Origin: Zeimonas arvi
GTDB taxonomy: Bacteria; Pseudomonadota; Gammaproteobacteria; Burkholderiales; Burkholderiaceae_E
Assembly: GCF_008039575.1 (NCBI RefSeq)
Contig: NZ_VDUY01000005.1
Span: 186,001-250,000 of the forward strand
DNA: 64,000 nucleotides
Direction of reading: 5' to 3'
The stretch's first letter is position 1, and the number at the start of each line of letters is the position of its first letter. The notes beneath the pieces were generated by a model, which worked only from the letters and a program-made list of their open reading frames with translations, did no database searches and was not told the DNA's origin. A program made the translations under genes and the position numbers. This document shows, one piece after another, positions 26,095 to 34,636 of the stretch.

Positions 26095-27096
26095 ATGTCC
26101 AGACTCCCGCCGCTTCGCCTCGATCCTGCGCCGCTGCCTGGCGTCCTCACCGCGATCACCATCGCCCTGGCCGCAAGCTTCCTGGCCGAGCGCTACGACG
26201 GCCCCCAATTGCTCTTCGCCCTGCTCTTCGGGATGGCATTCAACTTCGCCGCAGAAGGCCCCCGCGTAAAGACCGGGATCGATTTCGCGTCGAAGAAGAT
26301 CCTGCGCTTCGGGGTCGCCCTGCTGGGCGCGCGCATCGGCATGGAACAGATCGTTGCACTGGGCGCCGCGCCGGCGGCGATCGTGGTGGTCGCGGTGAGC
26401 GGCACGATCCTCTTCGGCTGGCTACTGTCGCGAGTGTTGCGCAGACAGGCAGCCGACGGCCTGCTCACCGGCGGGGCGGTCGCGATCTGCGGGGCTTCGG
26501 CGGCGCTGGCGATCTCGGCGGTGCTGCCCCAGGGGAAGGATCAACAGCGATTCACCTTGCTCACCGTGGTGGGCGTCACGACACTATCGACCGTCGCGAT
26601 GGTGCTCTACCCGCTGATCGTCGAATCCCTCGGGCTCGACGCACGCGGGGCAGCCGTGTTTCTCGGCGGCTCGATCCACGACGTGGCCCAGGTCGTGGGC
26701 GCCGGCTTCATGATCTCGCCCGAGGTCGGTGACGGGGCCACACTCGTCAAGCTGCTGCGCGTCGCGATGCTCGTGCCGGTGGTGCTGATCTTCGCGCAGG
26801 TCTATCGAGGCGCAGGCGGCGTCGACGGCGCAGCCCGTCCGCCCTTGCTGCCCGGTTTCCTGGTGGCCTTCATCGCGCTGGTGGTGCTCAACAGCGTGGG
26901 CGTCGTCCCGAAGGCCGTGGCCACCGGGCTCGGCGACCTGTCGCGATGGTGCCTGGTGGTGGCAATCGCCGCCCTGGGGGTGAAGACCTCCTTCCGGCAG
27001 CTGGCCGAGCTCGGCTGGCAGCCAGTGGTGATGATCGTCGGCGAGACCTTGTTCATCGCCGCAGTGGTCCTCGGGGGGGTTCTGCTGCTGCGCTGA
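26095..27096 (+). CDS. YeiH/YadS-type putative sulfate exporter family membrane protein (Cons_hypoth698)
   Basis: A 333-residue protein with about nine or ten hydrophobic spans. Family motifs are FALLFGMAFNF, ASKKILRFGVALLGARI, TGGAVAICGASAALAISAVLP and GGSIHDVAQVVGAGFMIS. Proteins of this family are annotated as putative sulfate or sulfite exporters, though direct proof is sparse. In this neighbourhood, with a thiol dioxygenase and an S-oxide-reductase-like enzyme on the same segment, export of sulfur oxyanions is a reasonable guess. The 16-bp motif at 25985-26000 may control it. No strong ribosome-binding site precedes the ATG. Confidence 0.88.
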   Translation: MSRLPPLRLDPAPLPGVLTAITIALAASFLAERYDGPQLLFALLFGMAFNFAAEGPRVKTGIDFASKKILRFGVALLGARIGMEQIVALGAAPAAIVVVAVSGTILFGWLLSRVLRRQAADGLLTGGAVAICGASAALAISAVLPQGKDQQRFTLLTVVGVTTLSTVAMVLYPLIVESLGLDARGAAVFLGGSIHDVAQVVGAGFMISPEVGDGATLVKLLRVAMLVPVVLIFAQVYRGAGGVDGAARPPLLPGFLVAFIALVVLNSVGVVPKAVATGLGDLSRWCLVVAIAALGVKTSFRQLAELGWQPVVMIVGETLFIAAVVLGGVLLLR

Positions 27097-27141
27097 GGCG
27101 AGGAGAATACGAAAGGCCCGCCACAAGGAGGCATCCCGCCC

Positions 27142-27594
27142 ATGACGGTGAACGCCCGTTTCCCCTTCCGTGTCCGGCGCACGCTGCCTGCTGCCATGCG
27201 CCTGGTTTCGACGCTCATCGCAACGGCTGCCTGCAGTGCGGCGCTTGCGGCGGATCCGCCCGCCGGGAATGCGACTGCCGACGGCATCGAAGCCGAGTAC
27301 CAGCGCAACCGCGCCCTGTGCCTCGCCGGACTGACCCACCAGGCCCGCAGCGACTGCCTGCGCGAAGCGGGCGCCGCCCGCGACGAGGCGCGTCGCGCCC
27401 GCCTGGGCAACGGCCACCCCCCTTCTGAATACCTGGAAAACGCCCTGAAGCGCTGCCTGCGGCTGCCGGACGCCGACCGGTCCGATTGCGAGGCCCGCGT
27501 GCGCGGCGAGGGCGCGCAGCGGGGCAGCGTGGAGTCCGGCGGGATCTACCGCGAGACCCGGACCCTGCTGCCGCCCGCAAGCCAGACCGACTGA
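27142..27594 (+). CDS. Hypothetical exported protein
   Basis: A 150-residue protein of unknown function. An N-terminal signal peptide is visible (LVSTLIATAACSAALAAD). The mature part has two similar blocks, each with a pair of cysteines in NRALCLAGL...RSDCLREAG and LKRCLRLPD...RSDCEARV. This suggests a duplicated small helical unit with disulfides in the periplasm. AAGGAGG at 27126-27132 supports the ATG at 27142, but the later ATG at 27196 would give a more usual signal-peptide length. It converges with the MliC-like gene 25 bp downstream. Confidence 0.72.
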   Translation: MTVNARFPFRVRRTLPAAMRLVSTLIATAACSAALAADPPAGNATADGIEAEYQRNRALCLAGLTHQARSDCLREAGAARDEARRARLGNGHPPSEYLENALKRCLRLPDADRSDCEARVRGEGAQRGSVESGGIYRETRTLLPPASQTD

Positions 27595-27619
27595 GCCGCC
27601 GGCCCGAGCGACCGGGGCT

Positions 27620-27991
27620 TCAGACCTTGCAGTCGTTGGCCAGCTGCTTGCCGTTCTTGGTGTCCAGCAGCATGGCCTTGCCGACGATCACCAGCCAGAC
27701 CAGGCCCGACGCGGCGTCTTCGTAACGAAGCGCGCCGCTGCGGGCGTTGACCGCGTGCAGCGTGTAGTCCTTCTTGTCCCAGTTCAGCACCGCCGACTGC
27801 ATGTCGGGCGAAACCTGGCGAACGTGGACGCTGCGGTTCAGGTCGCAGCGATAAACGCCCGGCGGGACCTTGAAGCCGTGGGGGTTGAAGCTGGCGACCT
27901 GCACCAGCTCCTCGTCCGCAGCCGAAACCGGCGACTGGACGGCGGCGAGAACGAGGCCAGCGGCGATGGCCGCGAACTTGATGAGACGCAT
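27620..27991 (-). CDS. Periplasmic MliC-like protein (putative C-type lysozyme inhibitor)
   Basis: A 123-residue exported protein with a signal peptide (FAAIAAGLVLAAVQSPVSAA). The mature domain matches the MliC/PliC plan: VYRCDLNRSVHV, LNWDKKDYTLHAVNARSG, then ALRYEDAASGLVWLVIVGKAMLL and a C-terminal Cys. Cys49 and Cys121 would form the family disulfide and Ser85-Gly86 matches the inhibitory-loop position. MliC proteins block host or competitor lysozymes in the periplasm. There is no lipobox, so it would be soluble. Identification is by pattern, not alignment. The 128 bp to the next gene hold nothing clear. Confidence 0.62.
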   Translation of the reverse strand: MRLIKFAAIAAGLVLAAVQSPVSAADEELVQVASFNPHGFKVPPGVYRCDLNRSVHVRQVSPDMQSAVLNWDKKDYTLHAVNARSGALRYEDAASGLVWLVIVGKAMLLDTKNGKQLANDCKV

Positions 27992-28119
27992 GTCCGACTC
28001 CTCCGGGCCCCCGACAACCGGGTTCCCCGTCAGGCGCGAGTTTACTGCCGGACAGCCCCGATCGAACAGCTCGACGGCCGCCGGATGACGCCGCCCGACG
28101 GTGCGCTGCCTGCCATCCG

Positions 28120-29025
28120 TCAGTTTTCGGCCACGCCGGGAGCCTCGCGCAGGGCCCGGGCGATCTCGCGGGCCCGCTCGTTGTCGGCCCGCAAGCGGGC
28201 GATCTCCTCGGGCGGCGTGCGCGCCACGTTGCAGTAGTCGAGCTTCCAGGCATCGTCTTCGGCCCAGCGCAACGGCGAGTGCAGCGTGGTGCGCGCCGCC
28301 GGGGCCGACTCGAGCAGGCGCAGCGCCAGCTCGAGCGTGGCGGCCTGCGAGCGCGGATCCCCTGGCCGGCCGGCGGCATTGCCCAGCGGGAAGTCGTTGA
28401 ACAGGAAGCGCGGCACGCCGCAGTGCTCGACGATGTCCTTCGCGGCCCCGATCACCACGGTGCCGATCCCGCCGGCTTCCAGGTGGCGCGCCACCAGCGA
28501 GACGGTCTGGTGGCAGACCGGGCAGTTCGGCACCAGGATCGCCGCATCGACGCGGTCCTGGCGGCAGCGCGCCAGGATCTCCGGCGCGTCGACCTCCACG
28601 GTGTGCCGCTGGCTTCGGTTGGTGGGCGCGCCGTGAAAGCGCGGGGCCAGCCGGCCGACGCGGCCCGCGCGCACCGCATCGCGCAGCGCCTTCAGCGGGA
28701 ACCAGCAGCCGATGTCCGCCATGTCGGCGTGCCTGCGGTCGATGCCGACGTGCGCGATCCGCAGGTCCGGGTCGCCGGCGCTGTCGCCCGAATAGACCTG
28801 GTAGAACTTCGCGGCTGCGTTGTAGGGCGCGCCCGGACCCTGCAGCCCCTTGTCGGGCTGGAACGGCGCCGCCGTGGTCACGATGGCGACCCGGCTGGCC
28901 GCCAGCGGTTTGCGAAGCGGCTGGAAGGGCGCGTCGTCGTGGTGCGCCCATTCATAGGGGTTGTCGTAGCCGAGCGCGAGATACCACTCGCGCGTGCGCT
29001 GCATGTAGCGGACGGGACCCTGCAC
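28120..29025 (-). CDS. Glycine/sarcosine/betaine/D-proline reductase subunit B (GrdB)-like protein without selenocysteine
   Basis: A 301-residue protein resembling the substrate-binding GrdB/PrdB part of amino-acid reductases. IAHVGIDRRHADMADIGCWFPL and AAILVPNCPVCHQTVSLVARH are the best landmarks. The redox motif of clostridial GrdB is recalled as Sec-x-x-Cys-x-x-Cys; here Cys168-x-x-Cys171 is kept but the Sec position is Val165. A classical Stickland reductase is therefore unlikely, and no other reductase subunits are nearby. The start is GTG at 29023-29025, directly after the stop of the 100-residue gene, so the two are coupled. The reaction is unknown. Confidence 0.68.
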   Translation of the reverse strand: MQGPVRYMQRTREWYLALGYDNPYEWAHHDDAPFQPLRKPLAASRVAIVTTAAPFQPDKGLQGPGAPYNAAAKFYQVYSGDSAGDPDLRIAHVGIDRRHADMADIGCWFPLKALRDAVRAGRVGRLAPRFHGAPTNRSQRHTVEVDAPEILARCRQDRVDAAILVPNCPVCHQTVSLVARHLEAGGIGTVVIGAAKDIVEHCGVPRFLFNDFPLGNAAGRPGDPRSQAATLELALRLLESAPAARTTLHSPLRWAEDDAWKLDYCNVARTPPEEIARLRADNERAREIARALREAPGVAEN

Positions 29026-29328
29026 TCAGTGGTCCTCGAAGCGGGTGCGCTCGTCGTCGGCCAGCTGCCCGGTCTCGGGGTCGACCCAGTCGGGGATGCC
29101 CAGGACGTCTTCCGCCTCGTGGACCCTTTCGGCGGCATCCAGCGCATCCTCCACCTCGGCGCCCTCGGCGTCTTCGGCAGCCTGCATGTCGGCGACCGCC
29201 TCCATCAGCGTGTCGAAGGGGCCGTACTCGCGGCCGCCGTCGCGCGACTGCCACCAGATGCCATCGGGACGCTTGATGATCCGGGTCTCGTCGAACCCGG
29301 CCGGCGTGGTCGGAATGTTCTGCGCCAT
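29026..29328 (-). CDS. Small acidic conserved-type hypothetical protein
   Basis: A 100-residue, strongly acidic protein. The first half has IIKRPDGIWWQSRDGGREYGPFDTLMEAVADM, a small aromatic-rich fold, and the second half is an Asp/Glu/Ala-rich helix ending in DERTRFEDH. No catalytic motif or signal peptide is seen. It immediately precedes the GrdB-like gene, TGA abutting GTG, so the two proteins probably act together or are stoichiometrically linked. No family was recognised with confidence. Confidence 0.72.
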   Translation of the reverse strand: MAQNIPTTPAGFDETRIIKRPDGIWWQSRDGGREYGPFDTLMEAVADMQAAEDAEGAEVEDALDAAERVHEAEDVLGIPDWVDPETGQLADDERTRFEDH

Positions 29329-29391
29329 CGCTCGTTGCTCCTGCTGGGACGCTTCATCTTAGTCCCCGCGCGGCGATCCGGCGACCCCGGA

Positions 29392-30657
29392 TCAAGGCCG
29401 GGCGGATGCCTCCGCGGCCCGCGCTGCTGCCTGCATCGCCTCGAAGTCGCCGCGCTCGAGCCACCATGAGACCGCGAAGCCGGCCACCAGGCCCCAGAAG
29501 GCGGCGCCGATGTTCAGCAGCGTGAGGTCGGCCACCGTGACCACGAAGGTGACCAGCGCGCCCAGGGTGAAGTGGCCTCCGAAGGCGGTGACGAACGAGG
29601 CCTGCAGCACCCGAAGCATCGCCAGGCCGGCCAGCGTGGCGATGAAGGCCGGCGGCGACGCGAGCATCAGCTGCGCGAACAGCGGCGCGAACAGGCCGAA
29701 GAGGATCGCGAGCAGGGCCACGACGATGCCGGCCACGTAGTGGCGCTCGCGCTCGCCCGACGAGGCCAGGATCGCGTTGGTCGGCCCGGTCAGGCAGGTG
29801 GACACGGTGCCCACGAAAGCGGTGAGCACGGACCAGGCCCCGCAGGCGATCGTGACCGCATTGACAGGCGCCGAATGGCCGGCCGACTTGAGCACCGCCA
29901 CCCCCTGCCCGTTCTGCACGACCAGCACGGTGATCGCGAGCGGCACGACCAGCTCGACCATGGCCTGCCAGGACCACTGCGGCGCCTGCAAGACCGGCAG
30001 GGCCAGCCACTGCGCCGCCGCGCCTCCCGCGTCGAAGCGGCCCGACAGCGCGACCGCCACCGCGCCGACCGACAGGGCCCCGATCATCGGCGGCAGCCTG
30101 CGCCCGAGCGCCGGCCGCGCGCTGAGCACCAGGAACAGCGCGACCATCGGCAGGGCCACCCAGGGGTCGTCGCGCAGCGCGTGGACCAGGTCGATGCCGA
30201 AGCGCAGGAACACGCCGGCCACCATGCCCATCACGATCGGCATGGGGGCCAGCGCCATCGCCCGCCGCACCCAGCCCGAGAGACCCAGCAGCAGCATCAG
30301 CAGGCCGGTGGCGATGAAGGCGCCGACCACCTGCTGGAAGCTCAGGTGCTGCAAGGCCGGGCCGACCAGCACCGTGCCGGGAATGGTCCAGAAGAAGGCC
30401 AGCGGCTTGCGGTACAGCCAGCAGGCAGCCAGGGTGAGGAAGCCGTTCAGGAAGAAGGCGCCGAAGATCCACGAGGCCAGCTCGGCCTGCGACAGCCCGC
30501 CTCGGGTGCCCACCGACAGGATCACCGCCACCGGCCCGGTGGCCGCGAATATGAAGCCGATCAGGCCGTTCGCGGCGTAGGTGGCGCCGAAATCGGCGCG
30601 CAGCCGCGCGAAGCTGGTAGGCGGGCTGGCAGGGCGTTCGATCAGCGGTTCGGTCAT
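29392..30657 (-). CDS. BenE-type benzoate/H+ symporter family transporter
   Basis: A 421-residue membrane protein with about twelve hydrophobic segments. Typical BenE features are NGLIGFIFAATGPVAVILSVG near the N terminus, FFWTIPGTVLVGPAL, and the polar span VVQNGQGVAVLKSAGH. It would import benzoate or a similar aromatic acid with a proton across the inner membrane. No aromatic-degradation genes are adjacent, so the true substrate is open. The ATG at 30657 follows a run without other signals and starts 28 bp after the toxin gene's stop. Confidence 0.88.
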   Translation of the reverse strand: MTEPLIERPASPPTSFARLRADFGATYAANGLIGFIFAATGPVAVILSVGTRGGLSQAELASWIFGAFFLNGFLTLAACWLYRKPLAFFWTIPGTVLVGPALQHLSFQQVVGAFIATGLLMLLLGLSGWVRRAMALAPMPIVMGMVAGVFLRFGIDLVHALRDDPWVALPMVALFLVLSARPALGRRLPPMIGALSVGAVAVALSGRFDAGGAAAQWLALPVLQAPQWSWQAMVELVVPLAITVLVVQNGQGVAVLKSAGHSAPVNAVTIACGAWSVLTAFVGTVSTCLTGPTNAILASSGERERHYVAGIVVALLAILFGLFAPLFAQLMLASPPAFIATLAGLAMLRVLQASFVTAFGGHFTLGALVTFVVTVADLTLLNIGAAFWGLVAGFAVSWWLERGDFEAMQAAARAAEASARP

Positions 30658-30685
30658 GGGCGCCTGGTCGGAGGTCCGACGTAGC

Positions 30686-30973
30686 CTACCCATATCCGGC
30701 CTCCCTTTGGGGGCGCACCGCCCGCACCTCGACCATTCCGGACGGACGCACGCGATACAGCGCAACGTAGCCGGTTGCGCCGAAAGAGATCACCAGTTCC
30801 CTCAACGTACCGTCGACCGGCCATCCGATTGCGGGATGGCGCTCGAGGATGGAAAGGGCGTCGAGGATGACTTCGAGCGCTTCCGCGGCTCGCTCCGGCG
30901 GATGCTCGCCAAGGAAATCCTGGATTCGCTCGAGGTCTTCGAGCGCCCCGGGGACGAGCAGCACGCGGGGCAT
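30686..30973 (-). CDS. RelE/ParE family toxin of a type II toxin-antitoxin pair
   Basis: A 95-residue protein with the ParE/RelE fold pattern: LVPGALEDLERIQDFLGEHPPERAAEALEVI, RHPAIGWPVDG, LRELVISFGATGYVALYRV, and VEVRAVRPQREAGYG. ParE-like toxins poison gyrase, whereas RelE-like toxins cut ribosome-bound mRNA; the sequence leans to ParE because no RelE catalytic set is obvious. The ATG at 30973 begins the fold; an alternative start further upstream would overlap the antitoxin gene. It lies 46 bp downstream of the antitoxin gene. Confidence 0.82.
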   Translation of the reverse strand: MPRVLLVPGALEDLERIQDFLGEHPPERAAEALEVILDALSILERHPAIGWPVDGTLRELVISFGATGYVALYRVRPSGMVEVRAVRPQREAGYG

Positions 30974-31019
30974 GGGCCGGGTCGGCGAGGTTGCGGCAGC
31001 GGCGAGCGACCGGCCGGCC

Positions 31020-31316
31020 TCAACGACCCCGACTGGAACGGGCATCGACCGACGCAGGTCGCTCGACCGTGCCGCCGGCCCGACGCGCTCTCAGGTAGGC
31101 CGCAACGTCGTCCATCGCGAACAGCGGGCCGCCCGCATCGACCTCGGCAGCGCGCTGCCGAGCCTCTCGGACGAAGGCCTGACGGAGATCCGCAAGCGCC
31201 ACCTGCGCCTGCAGGGCCTCGATCATCCACGCATGCGGAGTCTTGCCGGCAGAGGCGGCCAGCGGCGCGATGCGGGCCTTGAGTTCGTCGGGAAGCTTCA
31301 GCGTGGTGGTGGACAT
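31020..31316 (-). CDS. Ribbon-helix-helix antitoxin (CopG/ParD-like)
   Basis: A 98-residue protein with an N-terminal ribbon-helix-helix: TTTLKLPDELKARIAPLAASAGKTPHAWMIEAL. The C-terminal part is a charged helix (AFVREARQRAAEVDAG) that would wrap the partner toxin. Such antitoxins dimerise, bind the operon promoter and neutralise the toxin. It precedes the ParE/RelE-like gene, the normal antitoxin-first order. The operator would be in the 74 bp before its ATG, shared with the NnrU gene end. Confidence 0.83.
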   Translation of the reverse strand: MSTTTLKLPDELKARIAPLAASAGKTPHAWMIEALQAQVALADLRQAFVREARQRAAEVDAGGPLFAMDDVAAYLRARRAGGTVERPASVDARSSRGR

Positions 31317-31390
31317 GGCCGGCTCCGGACGGCATTCGGGTGACACCAAGGTATCACCGGATTCCGAAGCCGGTGAATCGGCCATTGGCC

Positions 31391-31987
31391 TCACCCGAAC
31401 GGCCGAACCCCGAACAACCAGCCGTGCAACTGGAAGGCGAACAAGGCCCAGACGCCGATGCCGACCAGGACCACGACGACATCGGCGGCCAGGCTCGGCG
31501 ACGCGTCGAGCGAGACCCCGGCCCGCGCAGCGCCGACCGACCTGTCCCGCCGGCGCGCCGACCGGAAGTCGAGGATGGCCCAGACCAGGAAGGATCCGAA
31601 CAGCAGCAGGTCGGCCACCGTGCCATTGGCCAGCAGGTGGGCGAAGGCCCAGAGCTTGACGCCAGCCACCATCGGATGGCCGATTGCCGCCTTGATCCGG
31701 TTGCGAGGCACGTAGGCCGCCACCAACAGCACGAAGGCCGCCAGCGTGAACAGCGAAGCCAGGTGGCGGGTGAACACCGGCGGGTTCCAGACATCGATGG
31801 GTGCGGTGCGGGCAATGCCGTAGCCCCAGACGATCAGCGCGAGGCCGACGATCGAGACCGCCGAATAGAGGCCCTTCCAGGCCGGCAGGCCGATGCGCGC
31901 GACCTGGGCGCCGCGCCAGGCGTCGGCCACGATGCGCACCGAGTGAGGGGCGAGGAACAGGATGAGGCCAAGGATCAGCAGAGTCAT
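31391..31987 (-). CDS. NnrU family membrane protein
   Basis: A 198-residue protein with about six hydrophobic spans. It starts LLILGLILFLAPHSVRIVAD and contains AWKGLYSAVSIVGLALIVWGYG and IGHPMVAGVKLWAFAHLLANG, which match NnrU. NnrU is linked to nitric-oxide and nitrite metabolism in denitrifiers but is also widespread elsewhere, and no denitrification genes are nearby here. The His residues in HSVR, GHPM and AHLLANG could ligate haem or metal. Its function is not known in detail. Confidence 0.87.
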   Translation of the reverse strand: MTLLILGLILFLAPHSVRIVADAWRGAQVARIGLPAWKGLYSAVSIVGLALIVWGYGIARTAPIDVWNPPVFTRHLASLFTLAAFVLLVAAYVPRNRIKAAIGHPMVAGVKLWAFAHLLANGTVADLLLFGSFLVWAILDFRSARRRDRSVGAARAGVSLDASPSLAADVVVVLVGIGVWALFAFQLHGWLFGVRPFG

Positions 31988-32082
31988 CTCGATTCCGGGA
32001 GGATGGCGCGTGCGCGGGAACCCGATGATGCCGCGAGGCGCGCCCACTCGGGCAGTACCGGGCGGGCGCGCGGGGTCATGCG

Positions 32083-33486
32083 TCAGAGCGCCGGATGGCG
32101 GAGGTGCCAATCGGTCGCGCGCTGGAAGGCGTGCCCGGCCCGCACCAGCAGGGCCTCGTCGAGATGGCGGCCGACCAGCTGGAATCCCACGGGCATTCCG
32201 CGATCGTCGAAGCCGCCCGGCAGCGTGATCGTCGGGCTGCCCGACATGTCGAAGGGCGCGGTGTAGCGCAGCATCGCATCGCCCCCGCCGGGCTGCCTGA
32301 GGATGGACAGCAGCTCCGGGGCGGTGGGATTGCCGAAGGGGTGCACCGGGCACAGCAGCAGGTCGACGTCGGCGAACAGCGTACGCAATTCGCCGGCGAA
32401 CACGAGCCGGTCCTGCAGGATCCGCGCGATCTCGATTCCGCCAACCGCCCGCCCCTTGTCGAGCAGCCCCGCGAGCACCTTGCCGTATTCGCTCCTGCGG
32501 GCCGGGAACCACGCCTCATGCGCGACAGCCGCCTCGGCCGCGCACAGCTGCGTCCAGGCTTCGCTCATCGCCCGGGTGCGGTCCGGCATCGCGAGCTCGA
32601 TGATGGCGGCGCCGAGTTCCGCGAAGACATTGCGTGCCTCGCCGATCACCCGGGCAGTCTCCGGCAGGCATCCGTCGTGGACCCAGGACGGGTCGATGCC
32701 GATCCGAAGACCCCTGACGCCGGCGTCCATGTGCGCCAGGCAGTCGGGCACCGCCGCGTCGAGCGTGGTCGGGTCGCAGGGGTCGGGTCCCGCCATCACC
32801 GCGAACATCACGCCGGCATCGCCCGCCGAGCGGGTCATCGGCCCCAGGTGATCGAGGCTGTCGGCCAGCGGCCTCACCCCGTGCCGGCTGACCCGGCCCC
32901 AGGTCGGCTTGAGTCCGGTGACGCCGTTCGCGCCCGAGGGCAGGCGGATCGAGCCGCCGGTGTCGCTGCCAATCGCGCCGAAGCACAGGCCTGCCGCCAC
33001 GGCCACGCCCGATCCGCTCGACGAGATCCCGGTCCAGTGATCGGCATGCCAGGGATTGACCGGCGCGGCCACCGCCGGATGGTGTGCGGCAAACGCGCCC
33101 TCGGTCATCTTCAGCTTGCCGAGCATGATCGCGCCGGCGTCGAACAGCTTTGCAACCACCGTCGCGTCGGCGGCCGGCACGCGATCGGCCTGGATCATCG
33201 TGCCCCAGGTGGTGCGCACACCGCGGGTGTCGCAGAGGTCCTTCAAGCCGATCGGCACGCCATGGATCGGGCCGCGCTGCGCGCCGCGCGCGATCTCGGC
33301 CTCGGCCTTGCGCGCCTGCGCAAGCGCGATCTCGGGCGTGACGGTGACGAAGCTGCGCAACGCCGGGTCGAGCTGCTCGATCCGGCCCAGCATTGCCTGC
33401 GTGACCTCGACCGGCGAAAGCTCGCGACGACGATACGCGGCGGCCAGCCCGGTGATCGTGGCGAACGGGAGCCCGGCCGGCATCAT
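32083..33486 (-). CDS. Amidase (amidase-signature family)
   Basis: A 467-residue amidase-signature hydrolase. The Ser-cisSer-Lys triad can be read from GVPIGLKDLCD (Lys) and from TGISSSGSGVAVAAG with GSDTGGSIRLPSGANG (the two serines). It would hydrolyse a carboxamide to acid and ammonia in the cytoplasm. The upstream gene encodes an asparaginase whose stop overlaps this ATG (ATGA). The pair therefore probably releases ammonia from amide nitrogen sources. No GatB or GatC neighbour is present, so this is not the tRNA amidotransferase. Confidence 0.9.
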   Translation of the reverse strand: MMPAGLPFATITGLAAAYRRRELSPVEVTQAMLGRIEQLDPALRSFVTVTPEIALAQARKAEAEIARGAQRGPIHGVPIGLKDLCDTRGVRTTWGTMIQADRVPAADATVVAKLFDAGAIMLGKLKMTEGAFAAHHPAVAAPVNPWHADHWTGISSSGSGVAVAAGLCFGAIGSDTGGSIRLPSGANGVTGLKPTWGRVSRHGVRPLADSLDHLGPMTRSAGDAGVMFAVMAGPDPCDPTTLDAAVPDCLAHMDAGVRGLRIGIDPSWVHDGCLPETARVIGEARNVFAELGAAIIELAMPDRTRAMSEAWTQLCAAEAAVAHEAWFPARRSEYGKVLAGLLDKGRAVGGIEIARILQDRLVFAGELRTLFADVDLLLCPVHPFGNPTAPELLSILRQPGGGDAMLRYTAPFDMSGSPTITLPGGFDDRGMPVGFQLVGRHLDEALLVRAGHAFQRATDWHLRHPAL

Positions 33487-34529
33487 GGCGAAGACCGCGG
33501 CGCGTTCAGCACGGCCACCGACCGCGCCTCCCCCACCCTCAGCCCCCGCGCGTTGCGGATCTCCGGCCGTGCAAGCGGCGCGAGTGCCTCGCGCTGCACG
33601 GCACTCGTCAACCCGAGTGCATCGAGCACGGCGATCGCCGCGGTCACGGCGGCGCGCGCATTGCCGTCCGTGATCTTGACCGCAATGCCGAGCCCGGCCG
33701 ACCGCACCGCGATCGCCTGCACGCCATCGGCGCCGGCCTTGGCGATCCATTCGCCGGGCGCGGCGCGCATGATCGCCAGATCCTGCCGACCGGTGCCTGA
33801 CACCAGTTCCGGATGCGCGAACATCGCGGCCGACAGCTCGCCGAGCGCGGGCGCGAGCGCCCCGTCGCCGTCGGCGCCCCGCCCCAGCCGCGCGTAGCCC
33901 AGCGCCAGCGAGCGCAGCGGGATCGCGTGATTGGGCGCCGAGCAGCCGTCGATGCCCGAACGCATTGCGCCGTCGGGCACCTCGCAGGCTTGCGAAAGCC
34001 GCTCGCGGATCGCGCGCTGCAGCGGGTGATCGAAGCCGAGGTAGCCGTCCATCGGCGCGCCGTGCAAGGCGCACCAGGCCAGGAAGCCCGCGTGCTTGCC
34101 CGAGCAGTTGTTCTCGACCTCGGTGAAGCGTTCGTCGGGCGGAGGGCTCGCGCCGGTGGCCGCGAAGCGCAGCGGCACGTGGCAGCCGCACTGCAGCCTG
34201 GCCGGCGACGCGCCTGCGCGCTCCAGCATGCCGGCGACCACCGCCAGGTGCATCGGCTCGGCCGAATGACTCGCGCACATCAGGGCCAGCTCGCGCGGCC
34301 CGAAACCCAGCCGCTTCGGCCCGCCGGCCAGCACGAAGGGCAGGGCCTGGAAGGGCTTGATCGTGGAGCGGGTGAACGACACGAAGTCGGGATCGCCTGC
34401 GCTGGCCACCAGTCGGCCCGAGGCGTCGACCACCGCCACCGAGCCGGCGTGCCGGTTCTCGACGTGCTCGCCCTGGCCGGGCAGGCCCCCTCGGGTGGTC
34501 TCGACGAGGATCTCGTGCATCGGTGACAT
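33483..34529 (-). CDS. L-asparaginase II family protein (PF06089 type)
   Basis: A 348-residue protein of the rhizobial-type asparaginase family, unrelated to the E. coli enzymes. Landmarks are ENRHAGSVAVVDASGRLVASAGDPD, SFTRSTIKPFQALPFV, CASHSAEPMHL, ENNCSGKHAGFLAWC and GIDGCSAPNHAIPL. The conserved Cys-x-Gly-x-His/Lys positions (CSGKH) include the metal/catalytic cysteine region described for this family. It would hydrolyse asparagine to aspartate and ammonia. ATGs at 34529 and 34520 are both possible; neither has a clear ribosome-binding site. It overlaps the amidase gene by four bases. Confidence 0.87.
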   Translation of the reverse strand: MSPMHEILVETTRGGLPGQGEHVENRHAGSVAVVDASGRLVASAGDPDFVSFTRSTIKPFQALPFVLAGGPKRLGFGPRELALMCASHSAEPMHLAVVAGMLERAGASPARLQCGCHVPLRFAATGASPPPDERFTEVENNCSGKHAGFLAWCALHGAPMDGYLGFDHPLQRAIRERLSQACEVPDGAMRSGIDGCSAPNHAIPLRSLALGYARLGRGADGDGALAPALGELSAAMFAHPELVSGTGRQDLAIMRAAPGEWIAKAGADGVQAIAVRSAGLGIAVKITDGNARAAVTAAIAVLDALGLTSAVQREALAPLARPEIRNARGLRVGEARSVAVLNAPRSSP

Positions 34530-34636
34530 GCGGGCTCGGGGGCGGGAGGCGCTCGCGCGGGGAAGGGCGCGGGTCGATCTTACTCGAAGCGGCCGATGCG
34601 ATAATCGTGGCTCGTCCGCCATTGACCGGAACCACC

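Noticed and set aside
28120-29025. Possible in-frame UGA selenocysteine in the GrdB-like gene
   Set aside because: The frame is open without UGA, and the Sec position reads Val; no SECIS-like hairpin was needed or seen.
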